From contig NW_022985444.1 of NCBI RefSeq assembly GCF_010093595.1, forward strand, positions 1,000,654 through 1,064,653: a DNA stretch of 64,000 bases, given 5' to 3'. Under the pieces are notes generated by a model. It was not told where the DNA came from and made no database searches. It saw only the letters and a program-made list of their open reading frames with translations. Both the position numbers and the translations under genes were made by a program. Of this stretch, positions 11,045-22,165 are shown piece by piece. The stretch comes from Mytilinidion resinicola. Lineage: Eukaryota > Ascomycota > Dothideomycetes > Mytilinidiales > Mytilinidiaceae. Numbering within the stretch: position 1 is the stretch's first letter; every line of letters starts with the position of its first letter.

Positions 11045-11105
11045 TATCCGCCCATGGACTCTATGGCGTTCGCCATAGAGTCCCATAGAGTCCGTGGGGC
11101 GGATA
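11045..11105. repeat. Foldback palindrome upstream of the NLR gene
   Basis: A perfect 13-bp inverted repeat, GGACTCTATGGCG (11056-11068) and CGCCATAGAGTCC (11071-11083), separated by 2 bp. It lies inside outer 9-bp arms TATCCGCCC (11045-11053) and GGGCGGATA (11097-11105). The right side has an extra direct copy of CATAGAGTCC. It sits about 250-310 bp upstream of the NLR start codon. It could be a strong cruciform, a mini foldback element or a dyad binding site. Confidence 0.7.
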
Positions 11106-11538
11106 GTCTAGGTAGTCGCAAATGGGACTCAGCTAATTATAGAGCGAGACCAGCAGTGAGGAGGACCGGCTGTTATGAACTTCTCGTTCACCTAAAGACA
11201 ACTCCTAATAAGGTACCGAGAGGGTACTTGTATGGTTAGGCGCGAGCTTACCTACGAGGTTATGCCACGGGCTGACACGTGACACGAGGTACGTAGGGGT
11301 CGACGTTAGAACGGTTCCTAGTTATGCTTTAGTCGTGCGAGACTTATCCTGACTGAAAGATCGTCAATCGTATTGTACCTAAGTACAACTAAGATAGCTA
11401 GCAAGATAACTTAAGATTAAGTACGAAGAAACGAAAGTACAAAGGGAATCCTCACAACTTATATAGCCTTTCGCCCTTCATACAATTTAGTCCTGCGTCT
11501 CTCCGCCAAGAGGGAGCAACGAGAGCGGCTCGCTTGAG

Positions 11539-11697
11539 TCACGTGATGCCCTTTACCTTCTTCCTTCCTCGATCCCTGGTCCGGTCGTCTTTCCGCGAGT
11601 AGTTCCTGCCGTCCGGCAGCCTCTCCCATGCCTTCTTGTCATCCCAAGGTATCCCCTTCTTGGTCTGGGGCTTGTTCGTAACGCCCGCCGGCTCTTG
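11539..11697 (-). pseudogene. C-terminal fragment of a retroelement-like polyprotein
   Basis: A 52-codon minus-strand frame ending in TGA at 11539, with a strongly coding-like basic and acidic composition (KKGIPWDDKKAWERLPDGR ... RKKVKGIT). A stop codon lies just upstream at 11698-11700. The sequence following on the minus strand has a TATATAAG box near 11460 and looks like an LTR/promoter region, but I could not define LTR ends. A retrotransposon tail is my best reading. A decayed ordinary gene is the alternative. Confidence 0.35.
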
Positions 11698-12153
11698 TTA
11701 CATCGGTTTTAAGGAAATGCAGCCCTAATATGTACTTCCCGATATGGTAGTGAGGCTCTGAGGCTCGGATAAGGCCCTTTTATAAGCATCAAAAGTGATA
11801 AGAGCTCGATAGTGGTGCTGTGGTGAAGGAATTCTGTTACGCCATGAAAAGATGTGCTCCGCAAATCAAGCGCGATGGCGACGATGCGACCGTAATTCCT
11901 AGTAGGAGGGGTCTCGAGTGTTCAGGAGCGGCCACCGCAAACAACTTATACAGAACTGTGGGAATAAGTGATGTGTGCACAGGAGCGACTTCATCGACAC
12001 TACCATTCCTTCAATCCAATTATGATTGGCCGCAGATGATTTTCTGGGTACTCCCTCTCTTTGTCTCCTTGTTCGACTCCACGAATTCCAGTCACCTTCT
12101 TTGTCCCATTGTCCTCTACACGCCAGTCACAGTCACGCCTATCCAAACACATC

Positions 12154-12160
12154 TATAAAA
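12154..12160 (+). promoter_or_regulatory. TATA box of RING-like gene
   Basis: TATAAAA about 90 bp upstream of the ATG at 12249. The leader between them is pyrimidine- and CA-rich without upstream ATGs. Confidence 0.6.
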
Positions 12161-12248
12161 CCCAGTGCTCCCATCTCCCACCCTCAAACCCCCACTCATT
12201 CCAAGTCCCCCAAAACACATAGAGCAAGCTAACTCAACACAGACCTAA

Positions 12249-13007
12249 ATGTCTCACGGCACCCCCGTCCCCTCCACGCACATCGCCAACCCCTCCGACC
12301 GCCTCTGCCCCTTCTGCTCGCGGCTCTACACCGCCACCGGCCGGCCCGGCATCCATGGAACCGAAGAAGCCGGTACCCAGCTAACATGCGGCCATATCTT
12401 CGGCGCCCAATGCTTCGGTCACTGGCTGGCGACGACCAGCAACATGAAGCGCTGGAGCCAGTGCCCGACATGCAACCTCGCGAGCGCACGCGCTGCCATG
12501 TTCCAAGCTAACGCGCTGAGGCGGCCGAGCCACGACGCGATGGACAGCGTGACGCCTACAGGCCCGCAGCTGCTTCCTGGGATCGGGGCCGCGCCCTCTG
12601 ACCCCGGGCGGTGGTTTGCAAGGGGTGGCGGTGGTCGAGGCAATGGTAGGAGGAATGGTGCTTTCGCGCCGAGGCAGTCGAGCTATGACTCGATGGAGGG
12701 CGTGGCACGCACGGGTTTCAACGGCCCTCTTTCGTATGGTGGCGTACTTGAGGAGATTGACCCTAACAGGACGTATGCGGGGTTTGGCGGCGTCGTTCAT
12801 GGTAATCGAGGGTTCAGCCCCGATGCTATGGACGTAGACTCGACGGGCCCTGCTCCTCTAAGTGGTGGTTTCACGGGACCTGCTGCTCAGAGTGGTTTCG
12901 CCGCAAGGCCTGCTCCTCAGAATCGTCGTGCCACAGGCCCTGCTCCTCCAGCTGGCCGTGTCTTCGCGCGTCCACGCGGAGGGTTCGGTGCGCGCTTTCG
13001 CAGATGA
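12249..13007 (+). CDS. RING-like zinc finger protein with Gly/Arg/Pro-rich tail
   Basis: A single-exon, 252-residue protein. The N-terminal third holds a RING-like module: Cys20-x2-Cys23, then Cys47-Gly-His49, Cys55, and Cys72-x2-Cys75. In the segment CGHIFGAQC the usual fifth ligand position is Gly52; His58 could replace it. A RING fold suggests an E3 ubiquitin ligase, but a non-ligase RING is possible. The rest is low complexity: Gly/Arg-rich stretches, repeated short TGPAP/RPAP units near residues 205-240 and a basic end (RGGFGARFRR), as in RNA-binding or disordered tails. Start chosen from the TATA box at 12154 and the CTAAATG context. Specific function unknown. Confidence 0.8.
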   Translation: MSHGTPVPSTHIANPSDRLCPFCSRLYTATGRPGIHGTEEAGTQLTCGHIFGAQCFGHWLATTSNMKRWSQCPTCNLASARAAMFQANALRRPSHDAMDSVTPTGPQLLPGIGAAPSDPGRWFARGGGGRGNGRRNGAFAPRQSSYDSMEGVARTGFNGPLSYGGVLEEIDPNRTYAGFGGVVHGNRGFSPDAMDVDSTGPAPLSGGFTGPAAQSGFAARPAPQNRRATGPAPPAGRVFARPRGGFGARFRR

Positions 13008-14087
13008 TCGCTGCGGAGCTCCTGCGCCACGTCCTGTAGGAAGCAGATATCCGCATCAAACTATAACCTCTAGCCCCGTTCTTCAAGCAGCTCTTCCCAA
13101 GAGGCTGAGCTTGTCCGCTGGACGTTCTGCTCTTCAGGCTATATCGGATGCCACTGTCCGTCTACCTGAGAAGCATTCTCTCCCATGGTCACCAGTGCAC
13201 TGGCGCACCAATAAGGTAGTCCGATTCTATGGTAAGTAATTCTACGGTAAGAAGCTCGCTGGCGCGCAATCGAGGCACCCTGGAGGTGTCCTCCCCTTTT
13301 AACGTATCTTCTGAGCGTGTCGACAGTGTCGTGAGCTAGCAGAGGTAAGTCAAGTCTGTGATGTCTGTGAGTGGTGATGCTGTAGATCTTTGGATGTGGT
13401 TCGGGGGCATGTGCATGAGGTGGCTTAGAGATGTATGAGGCTGTTAAGCTCAGAATCTGATACCTTGTGACGCGTGTGCTATAATCAGCTATTGAGCAAT
13501 GACATCGAGAAGTGGTCTGTGAATAGGCCGCCGTTCGTGTGCTTTTAGCATAGTGGTACGGCTGTCTGGAGTGGCTCATAGTGGTGGAGCTAGATAGAAA
13601 ACCTATTGAGCGCTCATGCCGGTTTGGGAGCTCTAGGAATTCCGTCCTAACATATACTGTACATTAGAGTCTTCACTCGTGTGCTTTAACATGTGGATTG
13701 CGCTGTTTGTAGTGCTTTAAAGGTGCCAAGGTGTTAAAAAATGTCAGATTTCACACCCCTTTCAACATCCTCACGTGATCACTCAACATCGTTCTAGCAA
13801 GTCATCAAAGGGACATCGCAACATGCGCTTCAAATTAGAGCCTGACGATCTTACTTTTGCTACGTAGACGACACTGCCTGAGGTGCCTCAAAGGTGTATG
13901 AGAAAAATTCGAAGGAAGAATCTACTGGTACAGAAATGTGTGTCCAACCGCCTTTCCCTTCCGTCACCCGCAATGCAACCGAACAAGGCAAGAAAAAGCA
14001 TTTCCGCATACGCCATCCCTTTACACGTTTATTGGAAAAGAGAGAGAGAGAAGAGAAAGGGAATATGATGAAGAAAGTAAGTTGGTG
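13008..14087. other. Intergenic, convergent RING / INO80
   Basis: About 1.1 kb of 3' flanks of two convergent genes. Open frames here (for example minus 13139-13579) lack recognisable domains and I treat them as chance. Nothing else seen. Confidence 0.5.
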
Positions 14088-17000
14088 TTACATGGTTGAT
14101 GCCGCGTGGTCGGTCTGGCCATCAGCAATCGCCAGCCGCTGCTTGAGCGTCTTCGCTTTCTTCGACATGCCCTTGCCTTTGCGCTTGGGCGCGCCTTCGA
14201 TGGCGGAGACGGGCGTTGCGGTGCCCGAGGGCTTTGCACTGTCGTCGGCGAAATTGCCTTCGCCTATGAGTGTGTTAGTTGAGTATTCGGGAAGTTGTGG
14301 AATGGGATGGTGGGCTTACCTTCGTGATACATATCGTCCAAGCTCACGTCGGCACGCTTCTTCGCATTCTTGCGTTTCTTGCCTGGCGGTGCAGCCGCCT
14401 CCGCTGCAGCAAGCTCGGCTTCCTTCTTCTCGATTTCAGCAGCTTGGTCGTCGTCAGCGAGCCACATGGCGATGTCTTTGGTGCGATTCTCGCGAGAGCG
14501 GGTGTTGAAATCGACTTGAGCGCCGGCGCCTCCAGAAATAACCACGCGTTGCACTTCTTCCTTCTGCAGAGCACGCTTGCGGATGCGCTCCTCGATGGTG
14601 CCGCGAGTGATGAGACGATACACGGTGACCTGTCGGGTCTGGCCGAGACGATGCGCACGATCCATGGCTTGACTGTCGATGGTAGGATTCCAGTCGGAGT
14701 CGTAGAAGATGACCGTGTCTGCAGCTGTCAAATTGATACCAAGACCACCAGCACGAGTCGACAGCAAGAAGATGAAGATGTCCGGACGGCTCTGGAAGTC
14801 AGCAACTGTATCTCGACGATCCTCGAGTTTGGTAGATCCATCCAGCCGGCAATACTTGTAGTTGCGATAGGTCAAATACTCCTCCATCAGATCGATCATT
14901 CTCGTCATCTGGAAGTAGAGCAGTACGCGATGATCGCCCTTCTTGAGTTCCTTGAGCAGCGCGTCGAGCTTCGCAAGTTTGCCAGAATCGGTAACGAAGC
15001 GGCGCATAGACGGCACTTCGATGTCGGTGAAGCGACCCTTCCTATTCGTTGGTGGTGGCAGCATGCTGGTAGCGGGCATGACAGCTGGATCCACTTTCGA
15101 TTGGATGATTGCCTGCTCTGACTTCTCGGAGACACCGTACAGTGCTTTACGCATTGGCACATTGAAGAAATGCCTCTGCTTCTCAGCAATCGCACCGTGA
15201 CTAGCACAGTAGAGCTCGATGGGAGGAGCCGATACCGACGGTCTGGAGCAACGATCAATGTTGTCTAAGCCAGTTTCCTCAAAAGCAGCCTTAGAGATAT
15301 TGAGCAAGTTGTACATGTGACCCTCAGCAGTGATTTCGGCGAGAGGCACCCTGTCTTCCCGGCCGACTATGTTCAGCATGGAGCGCTTTGGCTCAAAGAC
15401 CGAGTCATCGTCTCCGTCAAACACAACACCAAGTCGACCACGGTGTTGTGGCTGTTGGTGTTGCTCGATGGCTCGCTGGAAGATATCCTTCTTGGCAATG
15501 GCCGATGCTTCGTTGGCTGACACGTCCGCAAATCGGAGCCAAGAGAAGGCTCCTGCTTGACGGGAAGACTCATGGATATTGTTGGGGTTCCAAACATTCA
15601 TGAGGTTGTACAAATACTGCTCTTTGAACCCGGCCCTGGAATTCTCTGGACCGGGGATGTCGAGACGACCTCCATTGCGGCACACAAGTTTCGGCATTCG
15701 GATCTCAATGAGATTTCGTACGGAATAGCTCACATTGATATTCTGGCCCTCGCGCATGAAGGAGGCAGTCTCGGCGAAGGATGCGAATGAGAGTGGTGAG
15801 TTGGTGTCGGCTCGTTCGAACAAATCTGGATGATTGCAGACTTTGCGGAATTGCATAACCAAATTCATCAATGTGGAACTGTCTTGGTCATCTCCGACAA
15901 CCTTCTCGATCAAATCCATGATGCTGATTTTGTTGCGAAGACCACTGTAGTAAGCGCGTTGTCGATAGGTGAGATCGCAAAAGACATCCAGTTCGATCTT
16001 GTCACCAAGCTCCTTCTGGACGTGCTTCTTGATACGCCTAAGCATGAAAGGCTTCAGGATCATATGCAATCGCTTGAGTTGGTCCTCGTTCAGCTTCGTG
16101 TTGCTCTGCGCATGGCTCTCGATGTCCTTGGAGAACCAATCGCTGAACTCGTCGTGAGAGTCGAACAGACTAGGCATGATGAAATGCAACAAAGCCCAAA
16201 GCTCTTGCATGTTGTTCTGAATGGGAGTGCCCGTGAGAAGGAGCCGATTGCGGCAGTGGAAGCCCAACAAACTCTTCCACCTGGAACTCTGGGAAGACTT
16301 GATAGCCTGAGCCTCGTCAAGAATCATGTACTGCCAACGAATTTTTTGGAAGTACTGGGCATCTTGAACGACGAGCTGATACGAGGTGACCAGAACATGG
16401 AAGGAGGAGTCCTTAGAGTAGGTGATGTGCTTTCGGTCCCAGAATTTCCGCAGAATCTTGCGGTCCTTGGCATTCCCCCAGTATGGAAGTACCTTGAGGT
16501 TTGGAACGAATCGGGCGATTTCCTGTTGCCAGTTGTGAAGAGTGGAGGCCGGTGCGATGACCAAGAAGGGACCCCAGATGTTGTGGGTTTCAGCGAGATA
16601 TGCCATGACAGAAATTGACTGGACGGTCTTTCCTAGACCCATCTCGTCTGCCAGGATACCGTTGATGCCCTGCTCATACAAGTTGACCAACCAGTTGAGA
16701 CCTTTGAGCTGGTACTCCTTAAGCGTGCAGTTGAGAAGGGCGGGTTGTGTGATATCCATGCTCTGCAAACTTGTGGGGTTCTGGAAGTTCATCTCGCCCT
16801 CATCAAAGTCTTGCATCTGGTTGCTCTGGTCCTCTCCATTGAACGCGCGAGCACGATCCTGAGCCTCTTGAACAGCGTTCTGCGCGTTGGCCATGGCGGC
16901 AGCATGGAGGACGCTCTCATCTTCGGCGTCAAAGTCAAGATCCTCAAAGTTGGTAACCTTGCCGATCTTTGCGTTGGCGTCTGCGTCTGGTAATGTCACC

Positions 17001-19381
17001 GTTGGAGCGTTTGGATTCGCGGATATGGCGGTTTGAGCAGCAACTGCAACATCGTCGGTGGATCGCTCGACCTCGTCAGTCTTGACCTTCTTTCCGATGA
17101 AATGGGAGTACAGCTCGGTTTGAGAGATCAGGAAGTTGAGCTTGCGCTTCTGTCGGTTGGCTTCGCGTTCAGCTTCCGCTTTCTTCGCATTCTCCAGCTC
17201 CTGCCTCTCGGCCATCTTGCGCTGGTCTCGTTCGTCGCGCTCGTTCCGCTTCCAGAACGAGAGCATCTCTCGCATACTTCGCTTCGCCCGGGCTTGTACA
17301 TCCTTCATGCTTTTGTTCGTACGAAGCTGCCATCGCCTAGCTTCCTTGGATGCGAGCTGGGCTGTCTTGCGAAGGTTGGACTGCTTTGTGGATAGCGAAT
17401 TCTCCTTGATCCGAACAACCTTTGGAAGATCCTTCTTTGCGATGTCCTTCCAGATCTGATTGAACAGGTTCTGATAGGCCAGGGAGTTGTACTGCGTAAG
17501 AACAGCGGGGCCTGAGTAGTCCTCAGTTTGGCTGCGACTCTTGAGTGCTTCTAGGCGAGCCTCCTCCCTGGGCGCGATCACGGGCAGCTCATCTCCTCGG
17601 TCGATGGCGGCCTGTGCGGCGGCAGCAGCGTTCTTCTCGGCTTGCTTCTGTTCCTTGGTCTTCTTCAAACGCGTGCCCGTCCTTCCGCGCTTTTTGCCAA
17701 GCTGTGGAGTATCGTCCATCATCTGGAAAGAGCTCATGGTGCCACCCTCGAGGTTCGGGGCGTGCGGCGTGACCTCTCGTATGTCGTGATTTGCGGTGAC
17801 TCCCTGGAGTAGCTGTTGGGTTGCCTTGGCCTTCTTCTCTGCCTTTTGCGCTTCCCTTACACTCTTCTCCCGCTCTTCTTCAGTCTGGGCAGTTTGACTC
17901 TTTTTGATTGCCTCCTGCAGCTTGATTTGCTCATTCTGGAGCGTCTTTTCTCGCCGTCGCTTCCGCTGCATCTCCTTCTTTCGTTCTTTCTCTTCGGCGA
18001 TTTCTTGATTCTGAACTTCTTGCCAAGCTGCCTGTTCCATTGTGCTGCTGTACTGCGCTTTCGATGCATCGCGGTGGGCAGCAAAGACATCGGCAAATCT
18101 ATTAAGCTGGGCGGTTCGTCGACGCTGTAATCGCTGGTTAGTACAATGCACGCACAATATGGCGGTTGAGAACATACCTTGCGCTTCTCCAATTCAACAG
18201 CCTCAACCTCCAGTGATCGTTTCTTTCCCCGTTGCAGGTACTCAAGACGCTCTTCGTCGAAGCCAGGGATATCCACGTCGCTCATCTCCGTGGTCTCAAT
18301 GCGAGCCACTTCGTTTTCCACTTCCTTCTCGTCGGGGATGGGTATATTGCGGGCTGGAGGATAATGCGAGTCGCCGTTGAGAATGACTTGGTCAAACGGC
18401 TGACGGGAGACTACGATGGTGTCCGCCATAGGAAGCTCGGGGGGCGCGGGTGATGCGAAAACCTCCTGCTTGACCTGGAGGGCAGTTGTTGCGGCCGGCT
18501 TCGCAGGCATCGGGGGTTGTTGAGCTGTGGGTGGAGGATGGGGCGCCGATGCAGGTGGCTCAGGATCAGAGCCAGACATGATGCTCGAAAGCGACATAGG
18601 GTCTGCTGTTCTCGCGGGGGCTTGTGTTGGAGTCTGCGATGGTGTTAGTGACGGAGGTCGCAGTGAAGTTGATGAGAAACCTCACCTCAGCCGTCGAAGG
18701 CCGTCGTGCGTAGTTCTGTGGCGGCACCTGAACTGCTCCTCGACCCATTGACTGGTATACCGTTGGCGATACGGGGGAATGGGACATGGTGTCCATCGGC
18801 CCTGCCGGATGGGCGAGGGCTTGGGGGTGATGCAATGGCGAACGATGAGGAAAGGCGTTCGCGACGGGTGAATGATAGGGCTTGTCGTAGGAGGCTTCCG
18901 GGGGGCGCGTTTCAGGAAAGCCGTACGAGTCTCGATTCTGCTATAGTGAAGAGTCAGCGTGATGATGCAGGGGTTGCTGGAAAAAAGTTTGGCGGCATAC
19001 CTGCGGCGTGTAGTGGCCGTCGAATCGCGGCGTGCTTCGTCCTACGGTCCTGTCCCCATGGTCTGAGGTCGGGTCGTAGTACTTGGAGGCGGTGCTGCTG
19101 AAAGCCGACGCGATGGGAGGCAGGCCGGTGGTAGAAGGCGAGGCTGGCGGCGGAGGGCGGGAGTGAGGGTGGTTATAGCTGGGGTGGTGAAGCGGCAAGG
19201 GCGCAGGCGTGTTGGGTTGCGAGTTGGGTGCTCGATGGGTGGGCGAGTAACTGAAAGCTGTTTGCGTGGGCGAATGGGCCGCATTGTAAGCTGGCGTTTC
19301 CCCTGGCATCCTGTCACGGTCTCGCGACAAGCCGTCGTCTGCTTCATCGGCAGGCCGCTGCAACACCGGGTTCCGGAACAT
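14088..19381 (-). CDS. INO80: INO80 chromatin-remodelling ATPase, 5 exons
   Basis: Catalytic Snf2-family subunit of the nuclear INO80 complex, which slides and edits H2A.Z nucleosomes in transcription and repair. Exons 19381-19001, 18940-18686, 18633-18178, 18124-14320 and 14263-14088 sum to 5,073 bp (1,690 aa), matching the family. Order: disordered Pro/Ser-rich N-terminus; charged coiled-coil; DBINO region ([14 protein letters not shown] ... [12 protein letters not shown]); ATPase lobe 1 with DEMGLGKT (about 16640), DEAQ (about 16310) and LTGTPIQNN (about 16220); the long insertion typical of INO80; lobe 2 with the [11 protein letters not shown] motif (about 14650). The last exon adds a Lys-rich tail. 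The second-last intron of 56 bp (14319-14264) is needed to avoid early termination. Start taken as ATG 19381. It shares a divergent promoter with BRX1. No damage seen. Confidence 0.97.
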
Positions 19382-20443
19382 CAGAGGCACAATCGCGGAC
19401 GGCGTCTAGGGGGCCATGGAGAGACGACGTCGCCGGCAAGAGAGGATGCGCGTCTTCGCGGCCACGGCTGGCGGCGAGGCTGGCGGCGGAGCGAGGGCGG
19501 CGCGCGGTGATGCGGCGCGGGAGCGGTGATGAGCGTGGGATGGTGGTGATGGCGACGGGCCTGGGGAAATGGGCGAGGGAGGAGTTGGGGAGAAACTGCG
19601 GGCTTCGTGGACTGGATCGTGGCTCTCGCGCCGCTCGCGCTATGTCAGCTTCCCTGGGTCGTCGTGCAAATGAGCAGTAGCCAGGTCTCCCAACACGGCC
19701 GTCCGACTTTTTCCACGACGAGATGAAGTTGGTGTGACGGGGGCGCAAGTCAGGACGGGGCAGCGCGCAGATGGGCGAGGGCAGGCTCTGCGAGGGCGAC
19801 AGGTCCAGCGGGCTCGGCCATGATTCGAGGAGGATGACGGCCGCCCTCTCCGCAAAGCATGAGGCCCCAAGAGCAACGTGATGCCGCCGTGGTCCCGTCC
19901 AGACCAGCAGCATCATTGCTCAGGCGGCGCGGCGGGGGCGGGCATTCACGCGCAATTATGCTTCACATTCTACACGGCGGTTCGGTCTGAGGCCTCGACA
20001 CTCGTCGCCGTCGGGGCTGCCCGTCGGATGCTGCGTGGTCTAACGCGGCCCGGAGGAGGGCATTGTCTGTTCTTCGCCGTCACGCCTGCACCCAGCTCGG
20101 ATATCGAACCACGGGACAGGCTGCGGAACGTCGCAGCCAGAGCCGTCGGAGAAGGGGGTGCTGCGGGCAGGCGACGATGCCGCAGCGCTCCAGCAGCCGC
20201 CCGGCAGCGGAGAGAGGCTTCTCATCAGGTGATAGGAGGCTCAAATGCCATCGTCCCTTCAAGAAGGTTGGAAGCCTGCGGCATATTGAGACCTTACTGC
20301 ATTGAGATGGGGGCGGGAGTCTGGTTAATCCGCAGCCGGCTTGGCGCCGATATTTCGATCGCTGGTCCGTGCACATCCGCGATCTCACAGAACTTTTTCA
20401 GAGCGACCAGCACATTTACCGCCATACACACGACATCGTCGCC
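19382..20443. promoter_or_regulatory. Divergent INO80 / BRX1 promoter region
   Basis: A 1.06-kb GC-rich region between the INO80 and BRX1 start codons. It must hold both promoters and leaders. Open frames on both strands are GC-driven and resemble nothing known. No clear TATA box. Confidence 0.55.
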
Positions 20444-21712
20444 ATGGCCGCAGTCTACAAGAGCTTGTCCAAGCCGGACAGAGGGGACGAGGAAAAGACG
20501 GCCGGCCCCAAAAAGCACAAGCAGCGCGTGCTGATTCTGAGCTCGCGCGGCGTCACCTACCGACACCGACACCTCATGAACGACCTTTACTCGCTGATGC
20601 CACACAGCCGCAAGGATGCCAAACTCGACACCAAGACGAAGCTGTACCAGCTGAATGAGCTCGCCGATCTGTACAACTGCAACAATGTTCTATTCTTTGA
20701 GGCGAGAAAAGGCAAGGATCTCTATGGGTATGCTTTTTTTTAATCACGTCTGGGCGGCAAAAATCTGGTCTCTTTGACAGTATTATGCGGTTCCAGTCTA
20801 ACAGTATCTGACAAAATGCAGGTGGATTTCAAAAGCGCCAAACGGGCCAACTGTGAGTATTCTACGTGTCACGTGACCTTTCCCTATCTCGATCTTCTAT
20901 CCGTTGAATCTATGATTTTGTCGCAAACTTTACTCTTGATGTCCTTGGACTTTTTGAACCTCTGTCTACACTTTATTTCTACCTGTGGAAGCGTCCAGGT
21001 CTCTCTACTCAACCAAACCGAAACTAATAGGGTTACTAGGTGAAAATGCACATTCAAAACATCCACACCATGGAGGGTAAGACTCATCCTGCATCAAATC
21101 TATCACTGCACACTCACACACCCAGAACTCCACTTTACCGGCAACTGCCTCAAAGGCTCCCGCCCCATCCTCTCATTCGACGCCGCATTCGACAAAACCC
21201 CCCATCTCCGCGTCCTGAAAGAACTCTTCCTGCACACCTTCGGCGTGCCCAAGACCTCCCGCAAGATCAAGCCCTTCGTCGACCACGTCATGGGCTTCAC
21301 CATCACCGACGGCAAGATCTGGATCCGCGTCTACCAAATCAACGAAACCGCGCCCGGCAAGCCAAAGCCCACCGCCGACGGCGAGATGGAGGTGGACCCG
21401 GCGCCAGCCCCCAAAAAAGGCAAGAACGTCGAAACCAACATCAGCCTTGTCGAGATCGGCCCGCGGGTCGTCATGACCCCGATCGTCATCCTAGAGGGCA
21501 GCTTCGGCGGCCCCGTCATCTACGAGAACAAGGAGTTCGTCTCGCCCAACCAGATCAGATCGGACCTGCGGCAGTCGAAAGCCGGCAAGTACAATCGGCG
21601 GAGCGAGCAAGGGCTGGAGAGGAAGGTCAAGCGCGGCGATCTGGGCCTCAATACTTACGGCGGCCGGAAGAAGGAGAAGGACGCGCTGGACAACAAGGTT
21701 GTGTTTGCTTAG
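20444..21712 (+). CDS. BRX1: Ribosome biogenesis protein BRX1 (Brix domain), 4 exons
   Basis: Nucleolar Brix-domain factor needed for 60S subunit assembly. Exons 20444-20727, 20822-20852, 21040-21076 and 21126-21712 join to 312 aa, the usual length. The protein opens MAAVYKSLSK and then shows the Brix start (KQRVLILSSRGVTYRHRHLMNDL), the LYQLNELADLYNCNNVLFFEAR segment, and across the small exons WISKAPNGPTVKMHIQNIHTM followed by LHFTGNCLKGSRPILSFD. The end has the basic NRRSEQGLERKVKRG tail. Two of the internal exons are only 31 and 37 bp, which simple gene finders often miss. An in-frame upstream ATG (20369) exists, but 20444 gives the conserved N-terminus. Confidence 0.96.
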
Positions 21713-22165
21713 ATATACCACTAACACGTGGACCCCCGTGGCGTTTCTTGGCGATATGGCAATTTCCTGGGATTGTATTTGGGACATCGTGGTCTTCGAC
21801 GGGGACACCAAAAGCGGAACTGGCCGCATTGGGGGGGGCTTCTCAGTGTCTCTTCGGTTGTAGAGTCGCATGGTAGGTAGACTCGAATTAACACTTCTTA
21901 ATTCCCATACACTTCCACAGTCGAGCGTGTGCTTGTTCAAGTGATATGCCTTCAGCAGCCGAAATATATCAAACGCAATTGATCGAATCTCTAATTCCAT
22001 AGCTATTCTACATTGCTCATCGCTGCAGCGCGCTCACATCAAGCGCCCACGCTCCGGGTATCATAACTATATTCATCAATCATGCTCGCTCCCCCTTCCA
22101 CAAACAGGACCAAAGGGTCCAAACCACACGCTTCGCATCTCGCCTCCTCCGCGCCAAAACCCCAT
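21713..22165. other. Convergent 3' flanks of BRX1 and SAC3
   Basis: About 450 bp between two stop codons. No gene seen. 3' UTRs and polyadenylation signals of both genes must lie here. Confidence 0.5.

Larger units (their letters stand above)
10795..12248. other. Intergenic region between NLR and RING gene
   Basis: Divergent promoter space of about 1.45 kb. It holds the foldback palindrome near 11045-11105, the end of a retroelement-like frame at 11539-11697 with LTR-like sequence around it, and the RING gene TATA box at 12154. No intact gene was recognised. Confidence 0.6.

Noticed and set aside
13139..13579. 146-codon minus frame
   Set aside because: No domain, biased composition and lies in the 3' flank between convergent genes.
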